From Leuconostoc kimchii IMSNU 11154 (GTDB lineage: Bacteria; Bacillota; Bacilli; Lactobacillales; Lactobacillaceae): a stretch of 64,000 nucleotides of DNA. Each line of letters starts with the position of its first letter. The first letter of the stretch is position 1. The notes beneath the pieces are model-generated. The model was not told where the DNA came from, did not search any database, and saw nothing but the letters and a program-made list of their open reading frames with translations. The position numbers and the translations under genes are program-made. Below are positions 1 to 8,929 of the stretch, piece after piece. The stretch is taken from contig NC_014136.1 in assembly GCF_000092505.1 (NCBI RefSeq), positions 1,063,501-1,127,500 on the forward strand, in the 5' to 3' direction.

Positions 1-513
1 TCACGTTCACTTGAAAAACATGACTTTTCAAAGGGGCCTTTAAAAATGATTGCACCAGGAAAAGTGTATCGTCGTGATACTGATGATGCAACACATTCTC
101 ATCAATTTCACCAAGTTGAGGGAATGGTTGTTGGTGAAAATATTACAATGGCTGATTTAAAGGGGACGCTGCTTTCGATTATGCAAGCATTGTTTGGTGA
201 AAAACATCAAATTCGGATGAGACCATCTTATTTTCCATTTACTGAGCCTTCTGTCGAAGTTGACGTTTCGTGGAATGAGGTCACCCCAGACATGAAACCA
301 GAGGATATTGAATGGATCGAGGTATTGGGCGCCGGTATGACACATCCAAATGTGTTAAGGATGGATGGCGTTGATCCTGAAAAATATTCTGCTTTCGCTT
401 TTGGATTAGGACCAGATCGATTTGCTATGTTAAAGTATGGCGTGGATGACATTCGCCAATTCTATCTTAATGACATACGATTTTTATCACAATTTAATCA
501 GAAAGGGAACTGA
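1..513 (+). CDS. pheS: Phenylalanyl-tRNA synthetase alpha subunit, 3' part
   Basis: C-terminal part of the class II synthetase alpha chain, which charges tRNA-Phe as an alpha2beta2 enzyme with PheT. The frame is open from base 1, so the gene starts outside the window; about 170 codons are present. Visible are the motif 2 region ([20 protein letters not shown]), then [14 protein letters not shown], which carries the motif 3 arginine close to the C terminus. The methionine at 46 is internal. The stop lies two bases before pheT, so the two subunits are co-translated. Confidence 0.96.
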   Translation, partial: SRSLEKHDFSKGPLKMIAPGKVYRRDTDDATHSHQFHQVEGMVVGENITMADLKGTLLSIMQALFGEKHQIRMRPSYFPFTEPSVEVDVSWNEVTPDMKPEDIEWIEVLGAGMTHPNVLRMDGVDPEKYSAFAFGLGPDRFAMLKYGVDDIRQFYLNDIRFLSQFNQKGN

Positions 514-515
514 AA

Positions 516-2972
516 ATGAAAACAAGTTTGACGTGGCTGAATGAATATCTAAATAACACCATTAATTTGGAACCAGCAGCTGTAGCGGATTTAGCAGAAC
601 AAGTGGAACGAACGAGTGTTGAAATTAATGAGAGCACAACGATTGCAAAGGGACAAGATGGTCTTATCGTGGCAAAAGTTATGCGGGTTCAACCTCACCC
701 TGATTCTGATCATATGGTTATCGCACAAGTTAATGTTGGTACATCTGATCTCGTGCAGGTTGTTACCGGGGCACCTAATATTGCAGAAGGTCAATTAGTA
801 ATTTTGGCAACCGTTGGCGCGCATATTATCAAGCATGATACAGGTGAATTGATTACTTTAGAAAAAGTAACATTACGTGGTCAAGATTCCTATGGTATGT
901 TAGTTGCTTTACAAGAAATTGGTTTCGACAACAAGATTGCACCTAAAAATTTTGAAGATGGTATACACATTTTTACTGCGCAAGATCATGTTAAACCAGG
1001 GGATGATGCGCTTGTAGTTTTGGGAATGAATGAACCTGTTTTAGATACAGATTTAACACCTAATCGTGCAGATATGTTATCGATGATTGGCACTGCCTAC
1101 GAATTTGGGGCGATGCTCAAGCAAAAAGTCACGATACCTGATTTTGCTTTGGTGGAGTATGAGTCTTTGGCCAGTGAGCAAATAACCGTTAAATTGGATG
1201 ATGACGCATTAGCACCTAAATACGCATTACGCGTGATAAACAATGTTACAGTGACAGATTCACCACTTTGGTTACAAAAACGTCTGTGGAACGCAGGTAT
1301 GCGCCCTATTAACAATATTGTTGATATTACGAATTACATGATGTTGATGTATGGTCAACCAATACATGCTTTTGATTTAGATAAATTAACGAATCATGAA
1401 TTACATATTCGTCGCGCAAAAAAAGATGAGCAATTAGTCACATTAGATGAGCAAACACGTCAATTACGCTCAGGGGAAGATATCGTGATTGCAACAGTTG
1501 ACGAGCCTTTGATGTTAGCTGGTGTTATGGGTGGAAAAAGTTCTGAGGTTGACCGGCAAACTAAACATATTGTGCTAGAAAGTGCAGTATTTAATCCTAG
1601 CCTTATCCGTGCAACAGCACGTCGTCACAATTTACATTCAGAAGCGTCAGCACGTTTTGAACGTGGTGTTAATTGGGACAATACATTTACGGCACTAGAT
1701 CATGCGGCGCAATTATCAGATGAATTGGCAGGTGGACAGATTGCTAGAGGACAAGTAGTAGCGTCAGATAGTCAGCGGTCAACTAGAACAATCGCACTTT
1801 CAACGCAACGGGTTAATCAAATTCTAGGAACAGCTTTGACCGTAAGTGATATAACAACGATTCTAGATCAACTCGCTTTTGATTATCAAACACATGACGA
1901 TTATACTGAAGTAACTCTGCCAGCACGTCGCCCAGATATGGGAATTGCTGCTGATCTAATCGAAGAGATCGCACGATTGTATGGGTATGATAACCTGCCT
2001 GTGACATTACCATATGGGCAAACAACACCTGGTCAATTAACACAACAACAGCGTCAAATACGTGCTAGCCGACGCATTATGGAAAGCTTAGGCTTGAATC
2101 AAGCGATTTCTTATGTATTAACGACGCCAGAAAAGGCACAACAATTTGCTGAAAACACAACAGCAAAGTTATTAACGTTAGACTATCCAATGAGTTCAGA
2201 TCGTACCACTGCTCGTCAAAATTTATTAGCAGGTTTGCTTGAAGATGTGGCCTATAATGTGAACCATTTTGTTCGTGATATTGCACTGTATGAGCAAGGA
2301 CGTGTTTTTATAGCCAATGAAAAAAACGACTTACCTACTGAAGTGGAACACATTGCTGGTATTTTAACTGGTAATTATGCAACATCGACTTGGCAAGCCT
2401 CAAAAACAGATCGGTCTGTAGACTTTTATGATATTAAGGGCATCGTTTCAAATTATTTAGATCAAATAGGTGTTAATCATGTGAGATATGTTGCGACTGA
2501 TCGTCACGTCAACATGCATCCTGGACAAACGGCTGATATTTATGCAGGGGAAGTTTATCTTGGGTTTGTTGGGCAACTACACCCACTGGTCACTAAAGCA
2601 CAAAAACTAGCACCAGTTTTTGGATTTGAGCTAAACTTGTTTGCTGTGATGTCTCAGGTACAATTGGATGTCCACTATCACAAAGTTTCACGTTTCCCTC
2701 AAATGAGCCGTGATGCTGCATTATTAGTTAACGCAGATATTGAACATGCAACGATTGAATCACTAATTAAGCAAGTTTCGGGTGATAAACTAGTTGATAT
2801 TAAGTTATTTGATGTTTATATGGGTGATAAATTACCTTCTGGAAAAAAGTCATTAGCATACACACTCACTTATCAAGATGATGATGGGACATTGCTTGAA
2901 GCTGAAGTTAACTCAGATTTTGAAAAGGTCACAACTGCCTTGATTGACGAACTTCATGTTGAAGTACGCTAA
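516..2972 (+). CDS. pheT: Phenylalanyl-tRNA synthetase beta subunit
   Basis: Full-length beta chain of 818 residues, the usual size for bacterial PheT. It begins with the typical MKTSLTWLNEYL. An N-terminal EMAP/OB-type tRNA-binding domain (about 40-150) is followed by B3/B4 editing (SEASARFERGVN), B5 (RRPDMGIAADLIEEIARLYGYD) and a C-terminal ferredoxin-fold anticodon-binding domain (VSRFPQMSRDAALLV). It edits mischarged Tyr-tRNA-Phe and supports PheS. The start is set by its position just after the pheS stop. No clear terminator follows; murA has its own promoter. Confidence 0.97.
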   Translation: MKTSLTWLNEYLNNTINLEPAAVADLAEQVERTSVEINESTTIAKGQDGLIVAKVMRVQPHPDSDHMVIAQVNVGTSDLVQVVTGAPNIAEGQLVILATVGAHIIKHDTGELITLEKVTLRGQDSYGMLVALQEIGFDNKIAPKNFEDGIHIFTAQDHVKPGDDALVVLGMNEPVLDTDLTPNRADMLSMIGTAYEFGAMLKQKVTIPDFALVEYESLASEQITVKLDDDALAPKYALRVINNVTVTDSPLWLQKRLWNAGMRPINNIVDITNYMMLMYGQPIHAFDLDKLTNHELHIRRAKKDEQLVTLDEQTRQLRSGEDIVIATVDEPLMLAGVMGGKSSEVDRQTKHIVLESAVFNPSLIRATARRHNLHSEASARFERGVNWDNTFTALDHAAQLSDELAGGQIARGQVVASDSQRSTRTIALSTQRVNQILGTALTVSDITTILDQLAFDYQTHDDYTEVTLPARRPDMGIAADLIEEIARLYGYDNLPVTLPYGQTTPGQLTQQQRQIRASRRIMESLGLNQAISYVLTTPEKAQQFAENTTAKLLTLDYPMSSDRTTARQNLLAGLLEDVAYNVNHFVRDIALYEQGRVFIANEKNDLPTEVEHIAGILTGNYATSTWQASKTDRSVDFYDIKGIVSNYLDQIGVNHVRYVATDRHVNMHPGQTADIYAGEVYLGFVGQLHPLVTKAQKLAPVFGFELNLFAVMSQVQLDVHYHKVSRFPQMSRDAALLVNADIEHATIESLIKQVSGDKLVDIKLFDVYMGDKLPSGKKSLAYTLTYQDDDGTLLEAEVNSDFEKVTTALIDELHVEVR

Positions 2973-2990
2973 TTTAATTTTTAATTTAAT

Positions 2991-3019
2991 TTGAGTTACA
3001 ATCATTTTCACTGTATAAT
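2991..3019 (+). promoter_or_regulatory. Sigma-A-type promoter for murA
   Basis: TTGAGT at 2991-2996, a 17-bp spacer, and a perfect TATAAT at 3014-3019. It lies 35 bases upstream of the murA ATG and separates murA from the pheST unit. Confidence 0.75.
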
Positions 3020-3053
3020 TGAATTTGGACTATAACTTTTACAAGGAAAATTC

Positions 3054-4340
3054 ATGGCTAAAATAATTGTACGCGGTGGCAAACGCCTCCATGGTGAGGT
3101 CACAATCGGTGGCGCAAAAAATTCGACAGTGGCATTAATACCAGCTGCTATTTTGGCTGATACACCGGTCAAATTTGATACGGTGCCACAAATTTTGGAT
3201 GTCAAAAATTTGCAATTGATTTTGAATGCAATGAACGTGAAGTCAACTTTTGCAAATGGTAATTTAGACATCGATCCAACACATATTATAGAGAGTGATT
3301 TACCCAGTGGTGCGATTAAGTCATTGCGCGCCTCATATTATTTTATGGGAGCGCTCCTAGGACGCTTTAATCGTGCGACGGTAACCTTCCCCGGTGGTGA
3401 TAATTTAGGTAGACGACCAATTGATCAGCACATCAAGGGCTTTGAGGCTCTTGGTGCAATAGTTACTGAAAGCGACGACATTATTCATATTGATGCAACT
3501 GAACATGGTCTCATAGGGGCACGAATTGCGTTAGATACTGTTTCCGTGGGAGCGACAATTAATATTATTTTGGCAGCTGTGCGCGCAAAAGGTCAAACAG
3601 TGATCGAAAATGCGGCACGTGAACCAGAAATTATTGATATTGCAACATTTTTAAATAATATGGGTGCCAATGTGAGAGGTGCCGGAACCGATACGATTCG
3701 AATTGCTGGTGTCCCAAGTCTTAAGGCACGTAATACGCATACTGTTATTCCAGATCGTATTGAAGCTGGTACTTACATGAGCATGGCCGCAGCGTTTGGT
3801 GATGGCGTGACAATTAAAAATGTCATACCAGAGCATTTGGAATCGTACACATCGAAATTAATTGAAATGGGCGTTAACTTAGATATTGGTGAAGATACGA
3901 TTCATGTGTATAAATCAGATGATTTGAAACCGGTCAATATTAAGACAATGCCATATCCTGGATTTGCGACAGACTTACAGCAGCCAATTACGCCTTTGTT
4001 ATTAATGGCTTCTGGTGAAAGTAGTATTAACGATACAATTTATCCAAAACGTGTTAAACATGTGGAGGAATTACGAAGAATGGGTGGTGACATTGATTCT
4101 GATAGGCCGGGTCATATTCGTGTCAATCATTCACCTAGATTAGTTGGCACAGACGTTGAGGCTGCTGAAATTAGGGCAGGTGCTGCCTTAATTATTGCAG
4201 CTATTATGGCTGAAGGAGAGACAATTATTAATGATGCTGATCATATTTTACGAGGGTATGATCGTATTCAAGATAAGTTAACAACCCTAGGCGCGGATAT
4301 TACAATTGAAGGTATTGATCTTATTAACTTAATGCCATGA
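3054..4340 (+). CDS. murA: UDP-GlcNAc 1-carboxyvinyltransferase with Asp at the catalytic Cys position
   Basis: EPSP-synthase-fold enzyme for the first committed step of peptidoglycan synthesis: it transfers enolpyruvate from PEP to UDP-GlcNAc in the cytosol. At 428 residues it is family length. The conserved GGAKNS (Lys22), [12 protein letters not shown] and C-terminal [17 protein letters not shown] are present. The mobile active-site loop, normally PGGC.(I/L)G.RPID, reads [15 protein letters not shown], so Asp116 (codon 3399-3401) stands where the PEP- and fosfomycin-reactive cysteine should be. Cys-to-Asp forms of MurA are known to stay active and resist fosfomycin. Firmicutes often carry two MurA paralogues; a second cannot be judged here. 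The start follows ACAAGGAAAATTC. Confidence 0.95.
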   Translation: MAKIIVRGGKRLHGEVTIGGAKNSTVALIPAAILADTPVKFDTVPQILDVKNLQLILNAMNVKSTFANGNLDIDPTHIIESDLPSGAIKSLRASYYFMGALLGRFNRATVTFPGGDNLGRRPIDQHIKGFEALGAIVTESDDIIHIDATEHGLIGARIALDTVSVGATINIILAAVRAKGQTVIENAAREPEIIDIATFLNNMGANVRGAGTDTIRIAGVPSLKARNTHTVIPDRIEAGTYMSMAAAFGDGVTIKNVIPEHLESYTSKLIEMGVNLDIGEDTIHVYKSDDLKPVNIKTMPYPGFATDLQQPITPLLLMASGESSINDTIYPKRVKHVEELRRMGGDIDSDRPGHIRVNHSPRLVGTDVEAAEIRAGAALIIAAIMAEGETIINDADHILRGYDRIQDKLTTLGADITIEGIDLINLMP

Positions 4341-4359
4341 TTTGTGTTCTTTAAAGTTG

Positions 4360-4388
4360 TTGCAATTTAATATACGTTATGCTAAACT
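4360..4388 (+). promoter_or_regulatory. Probable promoter for rpmE2
   Basis: TTGCAA (4360-4365), a 17-bp spacer and TAAACT (4383-4388). It leaves a leader of about 50 nt before the rpmE2 ATG, which has a good AAGGAG site. Confidence 0.5.
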
Positions 4389-4446
4389 ATACTAGTTATA
4401 TACTGACTCTGTTACAGAAGTATCAGGGCGCTAAGGAGAATTTATT

Positions 4447-4713
4447 ATGCAAGCAGAAATCCATCCAAAATACCAAAAGGTTGTCTTTCTTGATGCCTCA
4501 ACAGGTAAGAAGTTTTTGTCAGCTTCAACTGTAACATCAAACGACACAACTGATTTTGAAGGTGTAGAATATCCTGTTATTCGTATGGATATTACATCAG
4601 ATTCACATCCATTTTACACAGGTAAGCAAAAGTTTACACAAGCAGATGGTGCGGTCGACAAGTTCAACAAGAAATTTGCTGGATTTGGCTTCAAAAACAA
4701 CGAAGAACAATAA
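4447..4713 (+). CDS. rpmE2: 50S ribosomal protein L31, type B (zinc-free)
   Basis: An 88-residue L31 of the type B form. It starts with [18 protein letters not shown] and ends with the typical HPFYTGKQ and [12 protein letters not shown] segments. No cysteine is present, so this is the C-minus form, which does not need zinc and in other bacteria replaces the zinc form under zinc limitation. Its own promoter and a terminator just after the stop make it a single-gene unit. The ribosome binding site CTAAGGAG fixes the start. Confidence 0.95.
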   Translation: MQAEIHPKYQKVVFLDASTGKKFLSASTVTSNDTTDFEGVEYPVIRMDITSDSHPFYTGKQKFTQADGAVDKFNKKFAGFGFKNNEEQ

Positions 4714-4729
4714 TATACTTCGTTTTTAT

Positions 4730-4757
4730 AAAAGCGTTCACTTTGGTGGACGCTTTT
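4730..4757 (+). terminator. Intrinsic terminator after rpmE2
   Basis: Stem AAAAGCGTTCAC / GTGGACGCTTTT with one G-U pair, a 4-nt loop and a T-rich 3' arm. Confidence 0.85.
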
Positions 4758-4810
4758 ATTGTTAAATTATAATGAAAGAGAATATAGCAAGTGATAAATA
4801 GTTTGTTATT

Positions 4811-4833
4811 AATGGTACCGTAACATTACCATT
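4811..4833. repeat. Interrupted dyad AATGGTA-N9-TACCATT upstream of rlmCD
   Basis: Perfect 7-bp arms at 4811-4817 and 4827-4833, in the 120-bp gap before the methyltransferase gene. No run of T follows, so an operator is more likely than a terminator. The regulator is unknown. Confidence 0.35.
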
Positions 4834-4882
4834 GATACAAATGAATTGACCGTGTTTATCATTGCATATGTATTAAAAAATT

Positions 4883-6259
4883 ATGGCTCGAACAATTATG
4901 CCAGTTAAGCTACACGAAAAAATAGTGGCAGAAGTTAATGATGTACGAATAGATGGTATGGGAATAGTGAATATTACACCATCATATCCGTTATACATAG
5001 CAGATGCTATTCCAGGTGAAGAGATATTATTGGAAGTGACTCAAGTTGATAAATTGTCCGGTTATGCTCGAGTGCTTGAATGGTTAAAAACGTCCGATAA
5101 ACGACAAAATAGTCAACGGCAATATTTGATTGACGCTGGAACAGCACCACTTGTAAATTTAAAATATCAGGCGCAACTTGAATTAAAACAAATGCAAATT
5201 CAACGTCTGTTTGATCAACGCGGCATAGTAAGTAGTGTTGATTCAACGATTGGTATGAAAGCGCCATCGTATTATCGTAATAAAACAATTGTTCCTGTTA
5301 AATGGCAAGATGGGCATTTAACAAGTGGCTTTTATCGTCGGGGTAGCCATGAACTAGTACCTATGACAGATTATTTTGTAAATGATGCTGACATTGACAA
5401 GGCCATTATTACGGTACGTGATATATTAGAAAAATATAACATTAGCGCTTTTGACCCAGATATTGAACAAGGTGCTATGCGTTATATTATGATTCGTCGG
5501 GGTTTTTACTCACATGAACTAATGGTTGTACTAGTATCCAATCATGAAACGATTAAATTTGAAGAGAATATTATCACTGATATTTGTCAACAGTTACCCG
5601 ATTTAACGAGCTTGATTTTCAATTACAGTCCTAAAAAAGAATATGTTTTATTAAGCCCAAATAATAGAACACTCTGGGGATCGGCCGCTATTCATGATAC
5701 GCTATTGGGTTATGATTTTGTTATTGGTCCAAATTCCTTTTATCAAGTCAATCCACAAATGACAGAAAAATTGTATGATCTGGCGGCTCAAAAGGCCAAT
5801 CTTAAAACAACTGATGTTGTTATTGATGCTTATTCAGGTATTGGAACAATTGGTATTACAGTTGCTAATCAAGTTAAACAGGTGCTGGGTGTAGAAGTTG
5901 TGCCTGGTGCCGTCGCAGATGCGCAACTTAATATTAAGGCTAATAAAATTAAAAACGCGACATATATTTTAGCCGACGCGCCTGAGCAATTTAAACGTTG
6001 GCAAGATGCTGGGCTTAAACCAGATGTTGTTTTTGTTGATCCGCCACGACGTGGATTAACTAGTCAGCTCATCCAAGCCACAGTTGACATGGGACCAGAT
6101 CGTTTGGTCTATATTAGTTGCAATCCAGTTACTTTAGCGCGCGATACAGTTGAAATTCTAGAAAAAGGGTACCACCTTAGTGGCACAATTTTACCGGTAG
6201 ATCAGTTTCCACAAACGTCACATATTGAAAGTATTACAGTATTTAAGAAAAGTTCTTGA
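4883..6259 (+). CDS. rlmCD: 23S rRNA (uracil-5)-methyltransferase, RlmCD/RumA type
   Basis: SAM-dependent methyltransferase that makes 5-methyluridine in 23S rRNA. It has 458 residues: an N-terminal TRAM-like domain (about 8-68), a linker, then the catalytic domain with motif I (DAYSGIGTIG), VDPPRRGL and the nucleophile loop YISCNPVTLARD, where the Cys attacks uracil. RumA enzymes usually carry C-x5-C-G-G-C for a 4Fe-4S cluster just after the TRAM domain. Here the aligned stretch reads DAGTAPLVNLKYQAQL, with alanines at both CGGC cysteines. No clear ribosome binding site precedes the ATG. TrmFO-like function is excluded because there is no flavin motif. Confidence 0.9.
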   Translation: MARTIMPVKLHEKIVAEVNDVRIDGMGIVNITPSYPLYIADAIPGEEILLEVTQVDKLSGYARVLEWLKTSDKRQNSQRQYLIDAGTAPLVNLKYQAQLELKQMQIQRLFDQRGIVSSVDSTIGMKAPSYYRNKTIVPVKWQDGHLTSGFYRRGSHELVPMTDYFVNDADIDKAIITVRDILEKYNISAFDPDIEQGAMRYIMIRRGFYSHELMVVLVSNHETIKFEENIITDICQQLPDLTSLIFNYSPKKEYVLLSPNNRTLWGSAAIHDTLLGYDFVIGPNSFYQVNPQMTEKLYDLAAQKANLKTTDVVIDAYSGIGTIGITVANQVKQVLGVEVVPGAVADAQLNIKANKIKNATYILADAPEQFKRWQDAGLKPDVVFVDPPRRGLTSQLIQATVDMGPDRLVYISCNPVTLARDTVEILEKGYHLSGTILPVDQFPQTSHIESITVFKKSS

Positions 6260-6286
6260 TACAATGTAATTATAACTAAGGGACTA

Positions 6287-6301
6287 ATGATGATTGTTTG
6301 A
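6287..6301 (+). other. Tiny ORF (MMIV) with its own ribosome binding site, upstream of murF
   Basis: AAGGGAC at 6278-6284 precedes ATGATGATTGTTTGA. The murF start lies 65 bases further on with its own site (TTTGGAG). A short perfect dyad, AACAGCA-G-TGCTGTT, sits between them at 6337-6351. It may be chance or a leader peptide. Confidence 0.2.
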
Positions 6302-6365
6302 GTATGTATGCTGGACAGTTACGGGTTAATTTTTGAAACAGCAGTGCTGTTATTTTGGAGTATAA

Positions 6366-7697
6366 ATGAATTATTCAATAAAAAAAATAGGTGCCGTTTT
6401 AAGTGCCGTGACACAAGGTAATGACCAAATTAAGGTAACGGGTGTGGCGTTTAATTCGCGAGATGTTAAGATTGGTGATCTGTTTGTTGCACTAGTCGCT
6501 GATAGTGATGGTCATCGATATCTACAAGATGCCCTAGATAGAGGCGCAGCAGCCGTTTTAGTTGATGATAATCATGCTATTAGTGAGAAGCTACCTGCAA
6601 TTATAGTCAAGGACACCCTAACAGCGTTACAGCAACTTGCTAGCTATTATAGACAACAAATTAACCCAAAAGTAATTGCCATTACAGGATCTAATGGTAA
6701 AACAACAACGAAGGATATGACAGCGGCAATTGTATCAACAGTGTTTAAAACATTTAAAACACCAAATAACTTCAATAACGAAATTGGCGTACCAATGACT
6801 TTGTTATCAATGCCAGAGGATACAGAGGTCTTGGTTGTTGAACTAGGAATGGATCGTTCTGGACAGCTCACGATGTTATCTCAGTTAGTTCAACCAGATA
6901 TTGCAATTATTACCATGATAGGTGAGGCTCACATTGAATTTTTTAAAACACGTGCTAACATTGCCAAGGCAAAATTAGAAATTACAAATGGGCTAAAGGC
7001 AGATGGTGTGTTGTTTATTCCTTTTGATGAGCCACTTTTGACACAAGCTGTTATTATGCAAAGGGTAGTGTGGTTTGGACAAAATATTGATGCTGTGGAA
7101 ACAGCATCTGACCATACAAATTTTATTTACAAAAATACTCGGTTTGCAATTCCGCTAATTGGTGGGTATAATATTATGAATGCGCTCGCAGCGATTTCAG
7201 CGGGTATCTTATTACATATTGATTTAAAAAAAGCCGTACAGGCGCTACAAACATTTGATTTGACAAAAAATCGCACAGAACGGCTCGTTACTGCTCGCGG
7301 CGTGATTTTGATTAGTGATGTCTATAACTCAAATCCAACAGCAGTGGCAGCAGTTTTGGCGACTTTAAAAGCAATACCAGCGCAACACAAGTATGTTGTT
7401 TTGGGTGATATGTTAGAATTAGGCGAACAGGCAAATGAATTACATGCTGGTTTGGGGCAAAAAGTATTAGATGCAAATGTTGATGGTGTTTATCTAGTTG
7501 GAAAATTATTCAATCAGAATATGGCACCAATGTTAAAGACACAGTTCGAATCATCGGATGTGCATCAATATACAACCGACCAATTAGCCAAATTGACCTT
7601 GGATTTACAAACGTTAGGTGAGGCGGGCGATGTGATCTTGTTAAAAGCAAGTCACGGGATCCATCTTGAAAACGTTGTTAACGCATTGATAGAATAA
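6366..7697 (+). CDS. murF: UDP-MurNAc-tripeptide--D-alanyl-D-alanine ligase
   Basis: ATP-dependent Mur ligase that adds the terminal dipeptide to the peptidoglycan precursor. It has 443 residues, normal for MurF. The N-terminal substrate domain contains GVAFNSRDVKIGDLFVAL. The central domain has the P-loop ITGSNGKTTTKDM and the following NNFNNEIGVPMTLL, typical of MurF rather than MurE. The C-terminal domain contains DVYNSNPTAV and VLGDMLELG. In Leuconostoc the terminal residue can be D-lactate, which underlies intrinsic vancomycin resistance; this is known of the genus and not shown by this sequence alone. Confidence 0.95.
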   Translation: MNYSIKKIGAVLSAVTQGNDQIKVTGVAFNSRDVKIGDLFVALVADSDGHRYLQDALDRGAAAVLVDDNHAISEKLPAIIVKDTLTALQQLASYYRQQINPKVIAITGSNGKTTTKDMTAAIVSTVFKTFKTPNNFNNEIGVPMTLLSMPEDTEVLVVELGMDRSGQLTMLSQLVQPDIAIITMIGEAHIEFFKTRANIAKAKLEITNGLKADGVLFIPFDEPLLTQAVIMQRVVWFGQNIDAVETASDHTNFIYKNTRFAIPLIGGYNIMNALAAISAGILLHIDLKKAVQALQTFDLTKNRTERLVTARGVILISDVYNSNPTAVAAVLATLKAIPAQHKYVVLGDMLELGEQANELHAGLGQKVLDANVDGVYLVGKLFNQNMAPMLKTQFESSDVHQYTTDQLAKLTLDLQTLGEAGDVILLKASHGIHLENVVNALIE

Positions 7698-7719
7698 TTT
7701 TTGTATTGGGGATGCAAAG

Positions 7720-8886
7720 ATGAAACGAACACAACATCGTCGTATGGCATATCATACTTGGACAGGCCTTGTTTTATTGGTGATTTTACTTACTACGCTA
7801 GGCACTGGCACTATGTTTATCGTCAAACATTGGCCGATTAATCGATCAAAAATTGTGAAAAAAAGTAAGCAATCAATTGTGGCGCGTGATGATGAAAAGA
7901 GTGACCTTGATAAAGACATTTTTTTAAAAAATGATGAGTTAGCTGTTAGTTTGAATACGCAATTGAAAACGTCCGGGTACATTGGTACTGCTTTAGTGGT
8001 TCATAACAATCGTGTGATTTTGCAACAAGGTTTTGGTTATGCTGACAAAGCGCAGAATCGTTTGAATAATGCACAATCGCGTTATCAAATTGCATCTATT
8101 CAAAAGGGCTTCACTGCCACGTTAGTCATGCAGCAAATTCGTGCAGGGAAAATAAGTCTCGAAACACCATTGAGTCAGTATTATCCTAATGTGCCCAATG
8201 CTAGCAATATCACTATTCAACAGATGCTGACGATGACAAGTGGGTTAACGCAAAAAGTGAATGCTAAAACATTTACCTCAGAAGCAGATAATGTTCAATT
8301 TGACGCTAATCATACGTTATTATTAGCGTCACACAAGTGGTCTTATCAGGCAGTTAACTATCGCTTGTTAGCTGGTATTTTGATGCAAATTACGCATAAA
8401 ACATATTCAGAATTGTTTAATGATTTTTTTAACAAGCATCACCATCTGAATGTGTCTGACTATAAAACATTTATAACCAATCCGCATCGAACAATTGGTT
8501 ACAAGACTACTGACTATAGTCAGTTCAACAATGATAATCCTGTCGCCTATGCTACCGAAACGGGTACGGGTAACATGGCGATGACAACAGGGATGTTGTA
8601 TCGTTATTATCGTTTGTTAGCAGACCATAAATTGGTTAATGAGCAGCAACTCAATGCTATGTGGCGCCCCGCCGATGGTATGAAATATGCGAGTGGCTTG
8701 TATCATTATGGCGATTACAATACAGGTCATGGTATTATTATGGGATTTGAGTCCACTATAATAGCAACAAATAATGGCCAAGATGCAGTGGTTTTATTGA
8801 GTAACGAACACGAAAAAAGTGCGGGTTGGCAGCCATTGGCTAAAGCACTTTTTGAACAAATGACAGCGATTAAGGTTGTGAAATAA
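7720..8886 (+). CDS. Membrane-anchored serine hydrolase, beta-lactamase/PBP-like
   Basis: A 388-residue protein with an uncleaved N-terminal membrane segment (about 17-36), so the catalytic domain lies outside the cell. The class C beta-lactamase/DD-peptidase fold is shown by GYADKAQNRL, then the SxxK tetrad SIQK (Ser126, Lys129), MLTMTSGLTQ and SYQAVNYRLLAGIL. The second motif, normally YxN, reads YQA, so its Asn appears replaced. The third motif region is HGIIMGFES. It follows murF by 23 bases, which suggests a cell-wall role. Substrate unknown; esterase or D-peptidase are both possible. Confidence 0.8.
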   Translation: MKRTQHRRMAYHTWTGLVLLVILLTTLGTGTMFIVKHWPINRSKIVKKSKQSIVARDDEKSDLDKDIFLKNDELAVSLNTQLKTSGYIGTALVVHNNRVILQQGFGYADKAQNRLNNAQSRYQIASIQKGFTATLVMQQIRAGKISLETPLSQYYPNVPNASNITIQQMLTMTSGLTQKVNAKTFTSEADNVQFDANHTLLLASHKWSYQAVNYRLLAGILMQITHKTYSELFNDFFNKHHHLNVSDYKTFITNPHRTIGYKTTDYSQFNNDNPVAYATETGTGNMAMTTGMLYRYYRLLADHKLVNEQQLNAMWRPADGMKYASGLYHYGDYNTGHGIIMGFESTIIATNNGQDAVVLLSNEHEKSAGWQPLAKALFEQMTAIKVVK

Positions 8887-8929
8887 CTATTAATTGCTTA
8901 CGCGCAAAAGAGCGCAGAGGAGAAAAATT

